Origin: Bacillota bacterium
GTDB lineage: Bacteria; Bacillota; Clostridia; Peptostreptococcales; Anaerovoracaceae
DNA: 8,270 nucleotides
Assembly: GCA_016284485.1 (NCBI GenBank)
Contig: JAEEOX010000121.1
Coordinates: 1-8,270 of the forward strand
Reading direction: 5' to 3'
This document shows positions 1-6,218 of this stretch, piece by piece. The position numbers and the translations under genes were made by a program. The notes beneath the pieces were generated by a model, which had not been told where the DNA came from, did no database searches, and saw nothing but the letters and a program-made list of their open reading frames with translations. Each line of letters starts with the position of its first letter. The first letter of the stretch is position 1.

Positions 1-966
1 GTTCAGGCCCAGGCCTGCCGGGGGCTGATCCTCACGGCGCTGCCTGAGTGATACGAAGATCAGTACCAGGGCGGTGGCGATGTAGGGCACCACCTTGTAG
101 ATCTGGGTGGGTATGAAGGGGATCGGCAGCCTGAGATACAGGATCAGAAGCGCTCCGAAAAGAGCCGAGCCCCAAAGGGTGTTCATGGGTCTCCACAGGC
201 AGAAGATGACCAAGGCCACTGCTACCCATCCTTCACCGCTGAGTCCCTGGTGGTTCCAGACGGATCCTGCGATGGTCATGGTGTAGACCATGCCGCCCAC
301 CGCTGAGATGCCTCCGCCGATGATGGTGGCCAGGTACCTGTACTTCGTGACGTTGACGCCGGCAGCGTCCGCCGTGGCCGGGCTCTCACCCACAGCCGAG
401 AGGAAAAGTCCCGGGCGGGTCTTTTTCATGAAGTAGGCCATGACCAGCACGATCACGATACCCATGTATACGAACAGGTTATATCCGAAAATTATCTCTC
501 CTATGACCGGTATCTTCCTCAGCGCCTCCGGGAAGATGGGGTCTGCAAAAGCCGCCTTGAGAGCGTTGGAGATGGTGACGTTGCCGCCCACCTTGACCCT
601 CATGAGCTCTCCGGCGAACTGGCCCACGCCCGTGCCGAAGATAGTGAGAGCGAGACCGGTAACGTTCTGGTTGGCCCTCAGGGTGATGGTCAGGAAACTG
701 AAGATCAGGGATCCGAGGCATCCCACTCCGAAGGAGCAGATCAGAGCGATCAGGATCGCCACTGCGCCGGACGCGGATTCTCCCGCTATGTTGCCGTAGA
801 TCACCGGCCCGATGAGGCCGAAGGCGCCGCCCATGAACATGAGGCCCTCCACGCCTAGGTTCAGGTTGCCGGATTTCTCGGTGAGGATCTCTCCGGAGGT
901 TCCGAAGAGAAGAGGTGTGCCGTTAAGGATGGCGGCTTTGATGAGTCCGATTATGCTGATGCTCAT
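1..966 (-). CDS. Nucleoside-type ABC transporter permease (NupQ-like), 3' end cut by window edge
   Basis: Integral membrane permease of the branched-chain-amino-acid-type permease superfamily, as in the BMP/NupNOPQ nucleoside importers; it should form the channel with the permease encoded at 963-2099. The frame is open for 322 codons from the ATG at 966 to base 1 and ends in ...PPAGLGLN. Relatives, as I recall them, end within about ten residues of this point, so only a short tail is probably missing. Family-like stretches are GEILTEKSGNLNLGVEGLMF (25-44), TLRANQNVTGLALTIFGTG (95-113), the VGESPATADAAGVNV cytoplasmic loop (192-206) that should contact the ATPase, and GLSGEGWVAVALVIF (241-255). 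About eight to ten hydrophobic segments are visible. The start is fixed by AAGGAGG seven to eight bases upstream, inside the end of the upstream permease gene; the two genes overlap by ATGA, implying translational coupling. The family is secure, the substrate is inferred. Confidence 0.9.
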   Translation of the reverse strand, partial: MSISIIGLIKAAILNGTPLLFGTSGEILTEKSGNLNLGVEGLMFMGGAFGLIGPVIYGNIAGESASGAVAILIALICSFGVGCLGSLIFSFLTITLRANQNVTGLALTIFGTGVGQFAGELMRVKVGGNVTISNALKAAFADPIFPEALRKIPVIGEIIFGYNLFVYMGIVIVLVMAYFMKKTRPGLFLSAVGESPATADAAGVNVTKYRYLATIIGGGISAVGGMVYTMTIAGSVWNHQGLSGEGWVAVALVIFCLWRPMNTLWGSALFGALLILYLRLPIPFIPTQIYKVVPYIATALVLIFVSLRQRREDQPPAGLGLN

Positions 967-2099
967 GCTTCCACCTCCTTTCCGGGTGCAGCGGTGACTC
1001 CCGGAGCTGCAGTCTCCGGAGCCGCCGGCAGTTCCTCGTGACCTCTGAAGATCATCTTGTAGTTAATGAAGAATTCACAGCCAAGCATACAGAGAAGTAT
1101 GATTCCTGTGATTATGTCCGAAATGGATGCGGGAACACCCATGATGGTCTGGATCGTGGAAGCGCCCTTGGAGAGCACTGCCAGCAGAAGGGAGATGATG
1201 ATCATGGCGAAGGGGTTCAGCTGAGCCAGCCAGGTCACGGTGATTGCCGTGAATCCCACTCCTCCGGCCACGTTCTGGTAAAGAGTCTGGTCTGCACCGG
1301 AGCAGATCATGAATCCCACCAGGCCCGCGATGCCGCCGGACAGGCAGGCCGTGCGAAGCATGACTTTCCTTACGTCCATTCCTGCGTAGCGGGCGGTGTT
1401 TTCAGATTCTCCCAGCACCGCGATCTCATAGCCGTGCTTGGTCTTTGTCATGTAGATGTACATGAGGAAGGTGAGCACCAGCACCAGTATCCAGCCGATG
1501 TGCACCCCGAATACCGTGGGAAGCACCGCTCTCTCGTCGAACATGGGAATGATCTGGGAACCGGGCTTGCCTTCCCAGGGGCCGCCCTGCAGCCATCCCA
1601 CGATGCCGATGGCAATATAGTTCATCATAAGTGTGAAAAGCGTTTCGTTGGTGCCCCAGCGCGCCTTGAAAAACGCCGGGATGCCTGCCCAGAGTGCGCC
1701 CATTATGGCCGCCGATGCTCCCATGACCAGGAGGAGCACCGGTGAGGGCATGGAGTTCACCATCTTCAGCGCAAAAAACGTAGCCATCATTGCGCCCATG
1801 GTGATCTGTCCTTCAGCTCCGATGTTCCAGAAGCGCATTGCGAAGCAGGGGGCCAGGGCCAGAGCAGTGCCCAGAAGGGGTACCGCCACCTTCACCACCT
1901 GCCTGATGCCGGTGGCCTTGCCCAGGGAACCTGCGATCATGGTGGAGTAGGCAGTGATGGGGTTGGCTCCTGCGATGAGGAATACCAGACCGCCCAGCAC
2001 CAGAGCCAGAAGGAAGGCCAGGAGTCTGATGAGCCAGACCTTTGACTTCGCCATGTCTTCACGCTTGGTAAGCCTTATAAGGGGGACTTTCTCAGTCAT
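963..2099 (-). CDS. Nucleoside-type ABC transporter permease (NupP-like)
   Basis: Second membrane subunit of the importer, 378 residues, with about nine to ten hydrophobic segments starting near residue 22. The family hallmark FWNIGAEGQITMG lies at 90-102, and the cytoplasmic loop GESENTARYAGMDVRK at 230-245 is the expected contact with the ATPase. The ATG at 2099 overlaps the end of the ATPase gene by 8 bases and has AAGGAGGT about eight bases upstream, so it is preferred over Met16. Two oddities are visible: a hydrophilic 15-residue N-terminal lead before the first membrane helix, and an Ala/Pro-rich C-terminal tail (about 353-378, PAAPETAAPGVTAAPGKEVEA) after the last helix. The end of that tail, KEVEA, is encoded by the ribosome binding site of the next permease gene. 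Role and complex are inferred from family and operon position; the family call is firm. Confidence 0.95.
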   Translation of the reverse strand: MTEKVPLIRLTKREDMAKSKVWLIRLLAFLLALVLGGLVFLIAGANPITAYSTMIAGSLGKATGIRQVVKVAVPLLGTALALAPCFAMRFWNIGAEGQITMGAMMATFFALKMVNSMPSPVLLLVMGASAAIMGALWAGIPAFFKARWGTNETLFTLMMNYIAIGIVGWLQGGPWEGKPGSQIIPMFDERAVLPTVFGVHIGWILVLVLTFLMYIYMTKTKHGYEIAVLGESENTARYAGMDVRKVMLRTACLSGGIAGLVGFMICSGADQTLYQNVAGGVGFTAITVTWLAQLNPFAMIIISLLLAVLSKGASTIQTIMGVPASISDIITGIILLCMLGCEFFINYKMIFRGHEELPAAPETAAPGVTAAPGKEVEA

Positions 2100-3807
2100 T
2101 CTTCTCCACCTCCTTTACTGCCTCTTCAGTGGCCTCAGTTTGGGCTTCAGCTTCAGCTTCCGCTACCGCAGCAGCCGCTGCCGCGGCTTCCGCCTTCTCC
2201 CGGGCCAGTCTTTCCTCCTCCTCTCTGGCTTTAGCCACCATGGCCTCTGCCTGGGAGATTGTCTCGCCGGGCATTGGGCTGGAGTGGATGAAGTCGGTGG
2301 AGGTCATCATCAGACCGATCTGTTCCTTGGTGGCTTTGCGGGCGTCTACCACGCCGGAGACTTTGCCTCCGCAGAGCACCAGGATCCTGTCGCAAAGTTC
2401 CAGGAGCACGTCCAGGTCTTCTCCCACGAAGACCACGGCCACGCCTTTCATCTTTTGCTCGGTCATCAGGTTGTATATGGTGTAGGAGGTGTTGATGTCC
2501 AGGCCCCTCACGGCGTAGGCGCTCATGAGGACGGAGGGAGCCGAGGCGATCTCTCGGCCTACCAGCACTTTCTGGACGTTTCCTCCGGATAATTTGCGTA
2601 CGGGGTAATCGATGCCCGGGGTCTGGACGTCCAGGTTCTCAAGGACCTTTTCTGCCAGCTTCTCGGGAGCCTTTGTGTCCACAAAGATCCCCTTGCCCTT
2701 GTTCCAGGAGCGGAGCATCATGTTGCCGGTCATTCCCATGCCGCCCACCAGGCCCATGCCCAGACGGTCTTCGGGAACGAAGGCCAGGGCAACGCCGGCC
2801 TCCTTTATCTCCATGGGAGACTTGCCCACAAGTTCTGCGGGGGCCTCGTGTTCAGGAGTATAGATGATGGAACCCTTCTGTATGTGGCGGAGGCCCGCGA
2901 TGGCTTCCAGAAGTTCCTTCTGGCCGGAGCCTGCGATGCCTGCGATACCCAGGATCTCTCCGCCGTAGGCCACCAGACCCACGTCGTCCAGCTTGGTGAC
3001 TCCCTCGCTGTCCTTCACGGTGAGTCCTGCCACGGTAAGCCTGGGCTTGGGATCCACGGGAAGGGGCCTGTCGATATCCAGGGAGACTGTGTGTCCCACC
3101 ATCATCTCCGTCAGCTCCTTTTCGCTGGTCTCAGAGGTCCTGACCGTGGCCACGTGCTGGCCTTTGCGGAGGACCGCTACCACATCGGATATTTCCATGA
3201 CCTCGTTGAGCTTATGGGTGATCAGGATGATGGACTTGCCGTCCGCTCTCATGGCCTTCAGGACCTTGAAGAGCTTGCCCGTCTCCTGGGGCGTCAGTAC
3301 AGCCGTGGGCTCGTCCAGGATCAAAATATCCGCTCCTCTGTACAGCACCTTGATGATCTCAACGGTCTGCTTCTCGGACACGGACATCTCATATATCTTC
3401 TTGTCGGGATCGATGTCGAACCCATATTTTTCGGCTATCTCGCGGACTTTGGCGGAGACCTTCCTGCGGTCCAGCCTGCCTTCTTCCCTGAGGCCCAGGA
3501 CGATGTTTTCGGCAGCGGTAAAAACATCCACCAGTTTGAAGTGCTGGTGGATCATTCCGATCCCGTTGTCGAATGCGTCCTTGGGGGACTTGATCACCAC
3601 GGGCTTGCCGTCGATGAAGATCTCCCCCTCGTCGGGAAAATATATTCCGGCCAGCATGTTCATGAGTGTTGTCTTCCCGGATCCGTTCTCGCCGAGAAGG
3701 CTCATGATCACGCCCCTGTCAAGGTAAAGGTCTACCTTGTCGTTGGCTGTTTTGTGGCCGAAGCGCTTGGAGATGCCTTTGAATTCAACTGCATGATCTT
3801 TTGCCAT
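2092..3807 (-). CDS. Nucleoside-type ABC transporter ATPase with two nucleotide-binding domains (NupO-like)
   Basis: Cytoplasmic energy-coupling subunit of 571 residues with two fused ABC domains, as in sugar and nucleoside importers. In domain 1, Walker A is GENGSGKT (39-46), the Q-loop Gln is at 88, the signature region is MSVSEKQ (141-147), Walker B is ILILDEPT (161-168) and the switch His is at 198. In domain 2 the P-loop is degenerate, GIAGSGQKE (290-298), lacking the Lys-Ser/Thr pair as is usual for this family. Its signature LSGGN (406-410) is intact, but the usual QPTRGLD stretch reads YAVRGLD (431-437). Relatives are about 510 residues; the extra 60 (about 511-571) form a charged, Ala/Glu-rich tail with a run of seven alanines, probably a helix. 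The start has AAGGAGA seven to eight bases upstream. An attenuator-like hairpin lies just upstream, and the downstream permease gene overlaps by 8 bases. The KEVE near the C-terminus is the next gene's ribosome binding site. Confidence 0.95.
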   Translation of the reverse strand: MAKDHAVEFKGISKRFGHKTANDKVDLYLDRGVIMSLLGENGSGKTTLMNMLAGIYFPDEGEIFIDGKPVVIKSPKDAFDNGIGMIHQHFKLVDVFTAAENIVLGLREEGRLDRRKVSAKVREIAEKYGFDIDPDKKIYEMSVSEKQTVEIIKVLYRGADILILDEPTAVLTPQETGKLFKVLKAMRADGKSIILITHKLNEVMEISDVVAVLRKGQHVATVRTSETSEKELTEMMVGHTVSLDIDRPLPVDPKPRLTVAGLTVKDSEGVTKLDDVGLVAYGGEILGIAGIAGSGQKELLEAIAGLRHIQKGSIIYTPEHEAPAELVGKSPMEIKEAGVALAFVPEDRLGMGLVGGMGMTGNMMLRSWNKGKGIFVDTKAPEKLAEKVLENLDVQTPGIDYPVRKLSGGNVQKVLVGREIASAPSVLMSAYAVRGLDINTSYTIYNLMTEQKMKGVAVVFVGEDLDVLLELCDRILVLCGGKVSGVVDARKATKEQIGLMMTSTDFIHSSPMPGETISQAEAMVAKAREEEERLAREKAEAAAAAAAVAEAEAEAQTEATEEAVKEVEKND

Positions 3808-3818
3808 TTCTTCTCCTT

Positions 3819-3856
3819 AAAATCAAAACCCGGGAAGGGGTATGGCCCCCTCCCGG
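3819..3856 (-). terminator. Attenuator or intrinsic terminator between the binding-protein and ATPase genes
   Basis: On the minus strand an 11-bp stem (arms 3846-3856 and 3830-3840, one G-U wobble) with a 5-base loop is followed by GTTTTGATTTT. It starts 17 bases after the binding-protein stop codon and ends just before the ATPase ribosome binding site. The interrupted T-tract suggests partial termination, which would give more lipoprotein than transporter subunits, a common layout in binding-protein-dependent operons. It could instead be a 3' mRNA-stabilising hairpin. No other obvious promoter lies between the two genes. Confidence 0.75.
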
Positions 3857-3873
3857 TGTTTTTGTGCAGATGA

Positions 3874-5106
3874 TCAGTAAGCCTCGTTGATGAGTGTGAT
3901 TCCGTCGATCCTCAGTGCGAAGTAAGGAGCGGACTGGAAATATGATTCGTGGAATGCTCCGTCGAACACAGCTTCCTCGGAATCTGCTACGAAGTCTCCG
4001 TCTGTGTCAAGGGCGAATGCTGTGGTGACCGTCTCTCCGCCTACGGTGAACTTGGAGGTGTCGAAGATCTGAAGGTCTCCATTCTCGATGAGTGCGCGCA
4101 CGTTGGCCAGAGTCTCAGCTGTTCCGGCAGCGGCCACGTTCTCGTTGAGTTCGGTGAGGACTACGTCTCCGTCAGCAAGACCGTGCTGGCAGTAATCCTG
4201 CTCAACCTTCTCGCCGTTTACGATGGATCTGATAACGTAGCAGAAGTAGTTGGTCCAGTCGATCCTTGAGGAAATGATGGATGCTTCGGGAGCTACGTCA
4301 GACATGGAGATGTTGTATCCTACGTGAGGAACTCCGTTGGCCTGAGCTGTGGTGGCCGGTGTGGTGGAGTCAGAGTGCTGTGAGATGAGGACAGCGCCTC
4401 TGTCGATCAGGTCCTGAGCCGTGTTGGCTTCCATGGTGGGATCTCCCCAGGAGCCGATGAACTCTACCATCATTGTGGCGGTGGGGCACTCAGCCTTGGC
4501 GCCGAGATAGAATGCTGTGTATCCGGAGATAACTTCTGCGAAGGTGTAAGCACCCACGTATCCGATGACTGCTTCGTCCTCGGTGATCTCTCCGTTGTTG
4601 ATCATTTCCTGAAGCTTCATGCCTGCTGCAACGCCTGCAAGATATCTTCCTTCATAGATGGAGGGGAATGCGTTTACGGTGTTCTCCAGGTTGTCCTTCC
4701 AGGACCCTTCATTTGTAAGGCCTGCGAAGATGACGTCGGGATATTCAGCCGCAACCTTGAGCATTGAGGGCTCCTGTCCGTAGGAGTTGCAGAAGACAGC
4801 GACGCAGCCTGCGTCTGCCAGTTCTGCGCAGTCTACCTTGACCGCGTCTCCCTCGGGATGATTGTAGGTGTAGACCCACTCAACGTTGATGCCTTCCTCG
4901 GCAAGTCTCTCCTTGGCTGCGTCAGCTGCCATGTAGAAGTTTCTGTCATAGGCTGCGTTGTCATCGCCGATGCAGACCATTCCGACCTTTACGGCTTCGC
5001 CTTCAGGCTCACCCTGGGGCTCTTCGTTTCCGCCGTTGGATCCGCCGCATGCTGCAAACGTGAATACCATTGCAAGTGTAAGTAAGATCGCTATAAATTT
5101 CTTCAT
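3874..5106 (-). CDS. BMP-family ABC transporter substrate-binding lipoprotein (nucleoside/purine type)
   Basis: Surface lipoprotein of 410 residues that captures the substrate for the importer encoded downstream. A signal peptide runs MKKFIAILLTLAMVFTFAAC, with the lipidated Cys at 20 (Phe at -3 is an acceptable lipobox variant), followed by a Gly/Glu-rich linker to about residue 38. BMP-fold signs are VGMVCIGDDNAAYDRNFY (41-58), EGRYLAGVAAGM (152-163), IGYVGAY (181-187), GSWGDP (218-223), QHSDST (243-248) and SRIDWTNYF (280-288). The first motif differs from the DKSFN-like motif of guanosine-binding PnrA relatives, and the Trp-Asp-Pro motif recalls the Med-like branch, so the exact ligand is open. 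The ATG at 5106 is chosen because AAGGAG lies nine to ten bases upstream and the signal peptide begins there. An in-frame TTG ten codons earlier would put that AAGGAG inside the coding sequence. A promoter is visible upstream and an attenuator downstream. Confidence 0.93.
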   Translation of the reverse strand: MKKFIAILLTLAMVFTFAACGGSNGGNEEPQGEPEGEAVKVGMVCIGDDNAAYDRNFYMAADAAKERLAEEGINVEWVYTYNHPEGDAVKVDCAELADAGCVAVFCNSYGQEPSMLKVAAEYPDVIFAGLTNEGSWKDNLENTVNAFPSIYEGRYLAGVAAGMKLQEMINNGEITEDEAVIGYVGAYTFAEVISGYTAFYLGAKAECPTATMMVEFIGSWGDPTMEANTAQDLIDRGAVLISQHSDSTTPATTAQANGVPHVGYNISMSDVAPEASIISSRIDWTNYFCYVIRSIVNGEKVEQDYCQHGLADGDVVLTELNENVAAAGTAETLANVRALIENGDLQIFDTSKFTVGGETVTTAFALDTDGDFVADSEEAVFDGAFHESYFQSAPYFALRIDGITLINEAY

Positions 5107-5176
5107 GTTGTTCTTCTCCTTAAATAGATACTTCAAGTATTTTTTTCGAGAATTATTGGGATTTTCATCCGCCTAT

Positions 5177-5206
5177 ATTATACACCAGGGCCTTTGCCCG
5201 GCGCAA
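5177..5206 (-). promoter_or_regulatory. SigA-like promoter of the binding-protein/transporter operon
   Basis: The minus strand carries a perfect -10 TATAAT (5177-5182), with a weak -35 TTGCGC (5201-5206) 18 bases upstream. The predicted start near 5170 gives an untranslated leader of about 63 bases. It lies downstream of the xpt terminator, so the operon can be transcribed independently of xpt. The spacer contains a small GGGC/GCCC inverted repeat that could be a protein-binding site, but four base pairs is weak evidence. Confidence 0.55.
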
Positions 5207-5239
5207 AATATTTAGGCCATCACGGGGCTTTTCGGGGTC

Positions 5240-5274
5240 AAAAAAATGCAAGTGTTCGGCTATTGCCGAACACT
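5240..5274 (-). terminator. Intrinsic terminator after xpt
   Basis: A perfect 10-bp stem, AGTGTTCGGC with GCCGAACACT (5265-5274 and 5251-5260), and a 4-base loop are followed on the minus strand by TGCA and seven T's (5246-5240). It lies 20 bases beyond the xpt stop codon and separates xpt from the transporter promoter. Each arm also contains CCGAAC, the core of PurR boxes known from some Firmicutes; see the findings. Confidence 0.9.
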
Positions 5275-5294
5275 ATCTTCCCATATGGTTGGTT

Positions 5295-5870
5295 TCATTC
5301 GCAGAACGTGACCCTGCCGTTGTCCATGGACTTTACCGAAGCCAGGGTCTCCACCCTGTATCCCGCTTCCTCCAGAGCCGCCTTTCCGCCCTGGAAATCC
5401 TTGGAGATCACGATGCCTATCCCCGCCACCTGTGCACCCGCCTGTTCCACTATGGAACAGAGAGCCTTCGAGGCCTCTCCGTGGGCGAGGAAATCGTCTA
5501 TTATCAATATACGCTCACCCTTGGAAATGTGCTTCTTCGCCACGGTTATCTCGTTCAGAGTCTGCTTGGTGAAGGACATGCAGGGCGCCTGATAAACGTC
5601 CCCCGTCATGGTATTGGGCTTAGCCTTCTTGGCAAAGACCACCGGAACGAAGCCGAAATACCTGGCTGCCGCCACGGCGATGCCTATGCCGCTGGCCTCC
5701 ACGGTCAGTATCTTGTCCACCCGGACCCCTTCGAACCTCCTGGCGAACTCCTGTCCTATCTCATCCATGAAAGCCGTGTCGATCCTGTGGTTGATGAATC
5801 CGTCCACGTTTATCCTGTCGGATCCTATGGCCACGCCCTCATTAAGTATCCTCTGCTTGAGCTTATCCAT
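5295..5870 (-). CDS. xpt: Xanthine phosphoribosyltransferase
   Basis: Cytoplasmic purine salvage enzyme that converts xanthine and PRPP to XMP and pyrophosphate. At 191 residues it is the usual length (Bacillus subtilis Xpt is about 194). It follows that protein throughout: N-terminal MDKLKQRILNEGVAIG, KILTVEASGIGIAVAAARY (about 53-71), VVFAKKAKPNT (78-88), SFTKQT (100-105), the PRPP-binding loop RILIIDDFLAHGEA (122-135) and AGIGIVISKDFQGG (151-164). The ATG at 5870 is chosen because AAGGAGG sits seven bases upstream and it matches the family N-terminus; an upstream ATG at 5903 would place that site inside the gene. It has its own promoter with a short leader and its own terminator. Next to a BMP-type importer it probably handles incoming purines. 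Family and likely function are secure. Confidence 0.96.
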   Translation of the reverse strand: MDKLKQRILNEGVAIGSDRINVDGFINHRIDTAFMDEIGQEFARRFEGVRVDKILTVEASGIGIAVAAARYFGFVPVVFAKKAKPNTMTGDVYQAPCMSFTKQTLNEITVAKKHISKGERILIIDDFLAHGEASKALCSIVEQAGAQVAGIGIVISKDFQGGKAALEEAGYRVETLASVKSMDNGRVTFCE

Positions 5871-5903
5871 GACGATGCCTCCTTGTGGTCTGTCGCAAAA
5901 CAT

Positions 5904-5932
5904 ATTCTACAACTAAACGCCGGCTCTATCAA
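5904..5932 (-). promoter_or_regulatory. SigA-like promoter of xpt
   Basis: On the minus strand TTGATA (5927-5932) and TAGAAT (5904-5909) each match the consensus at five of six bases and are separated by exactly 17 bases. The predicted start is near 5897, leaving a leader of about 27 bases that includes the AAGGAGG site. Such a leader cannot hold a purine riboswitch, unlike the xpt gene of Bacillus subtilis. Confidence 0.7.
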
Positions 5933-6056
5933 GAGGAGGCGGCGTTGGCGAATTTTGGGTTTTGTGGGACGGACATAAAAATGGATCTGCAGTTTTTGTG
6001 GGGTTGGAACAGGATTTTTTGCACCACTAAATGTACTCCAAAAAATACATGAAAAC

Positions 6057-6071
6057 CCTTGAAAATCAAGG
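6057..6071. repeat. Short hairpin with T-rich flank
   Basis: CCTTGA-AAA-TCAAGG is a perfect 6-bp inverted repeat. On the minus strand it is followed by GTTTTCATGTATTTTTT, which resembles a weak intrinsic terminator that would stop leftward transcripts entering the xpt region. The stem is short and it may be chance. Confidence 0.35.
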
Positions 6072-6095
6072 CTTCCCGCGGTCCCGGCGGTGTTG

Positions 6096-6111
6096 AAATC
6101 GTGCACGATTT
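6096..6111. promoter_or_regulatory. Perfect 16-bp palindrome, candidate operator
   Basis: AAATCGTGCACGATTT is its own reverse complement over all 16 bases. It lies 107 bases before the atoE start and just touches a possible -35 element at 6110-6115. A symmetric site of this size in a promoter region suggests a dimeric regulator. I do not recognise it as the site of a known regulator, and no regulator gene is in the window. Confidence 0.55.
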
Positions 6112-6138
6112 GTGGCAATATACCCTTGTAATTATATT
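6110..6138 (+). promoter_or_regulatory. Possible upstream promoter of atoE
   Basis: TTGTGG (6110-6115), 17 bases, then TATATT (6133-6138). The -10 matches five of six consensus bases, the -35 only three. A start near 6145 would give a leader of about 74 bases containing the TGATAA-N4-TTATCA palindrome. It competes with the closer candidate at 6166-6193; I cannot tell which is used. Confidence 0.3.
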
Positions 6139-6155
6139 TCAGTGCCGCCTGGGTT

Positions 6156-6171
6156 TGATAAGTTTTTATCA
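6156..6171. promoter_or_regulatory. Inverted repeat TGATAA-N4-TTATCA, candidate operator
   Basis: Perfect 6-bp arms (6156-6161 and 6166-6171) around GTTT. The right arm coincides with a possible -35 hexamer, so a protein bound here could block the promoter. If transcription starts further upstream, the same bases could form a weak hairpin in the leader. Confidence 0.4.
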
Positions 6172-6193
6172 TTCTGCGGCCGATTTCTATAAA
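6166..6193 (+). promoter_or_regulatory. Possible proximal promoter of atoE
   Basis: TTATCA (6166-6171), 16 bases, then TATAAA (6188-6193). Match quality is moderate (four and five of six). The predicted start near 6200 leaves a leader of about 19 bases before the atoE ATG. Confidence 0.35.
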
Positions 6194-6218
6194 GAAAGGT
6201 ATTATAAAGGGTGATTTA

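Larger units (their letters stand above)
5933..6218. other. Divergent intergenic region, no gene seen
   Basis: This stretch separates the leftward xpt promoter from the rightward atoE gene. It is richer in A+T than the genes around it. No frame on either strand here has a good ribosome binding site and a plausible protein; the long minus-strand frame crossing it enters both neighbouring genes out of phase. It holds a small hairpin (6057-6071), a perfect 16-bp palindrome (6096-6111), a second palindrome (6156-6171) and candidate promoters for atoE, listed separately. The part from 5933 to 6056 shows nothing I can assign. Confidence 0.7.

Noticed and set aside
2848..3873. Plus-strand frame of 341 codons (and similar ones at 1038-1745 and 2993-3727)
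   Set aside because: These are antisense to well-supported transporter genes; their length follows from the codon bias of the real frame.
5107..5136. Upstream TTG start for the binding protein, ten codons longer
   Set aside because: It would put the AAGGAG site inside the gene and move the signal peptide away from the N-terminus.
5871..5903. Upstream ATG at 5903 for xpt
   Set aside because: It would place the AAGGAGG site inside the coding region and add residues absent from Xpt relatives; it also coincides with the predicted -10/start region.
6112..6135. Possible sigma-54 promoter (TGGCA...TTG) upstream of atoE, as for the E. coli ato operon
   Set aside because: The distance between the GG and the downstream G does not fit the required 10-base spacing, and GC is absent at -12.
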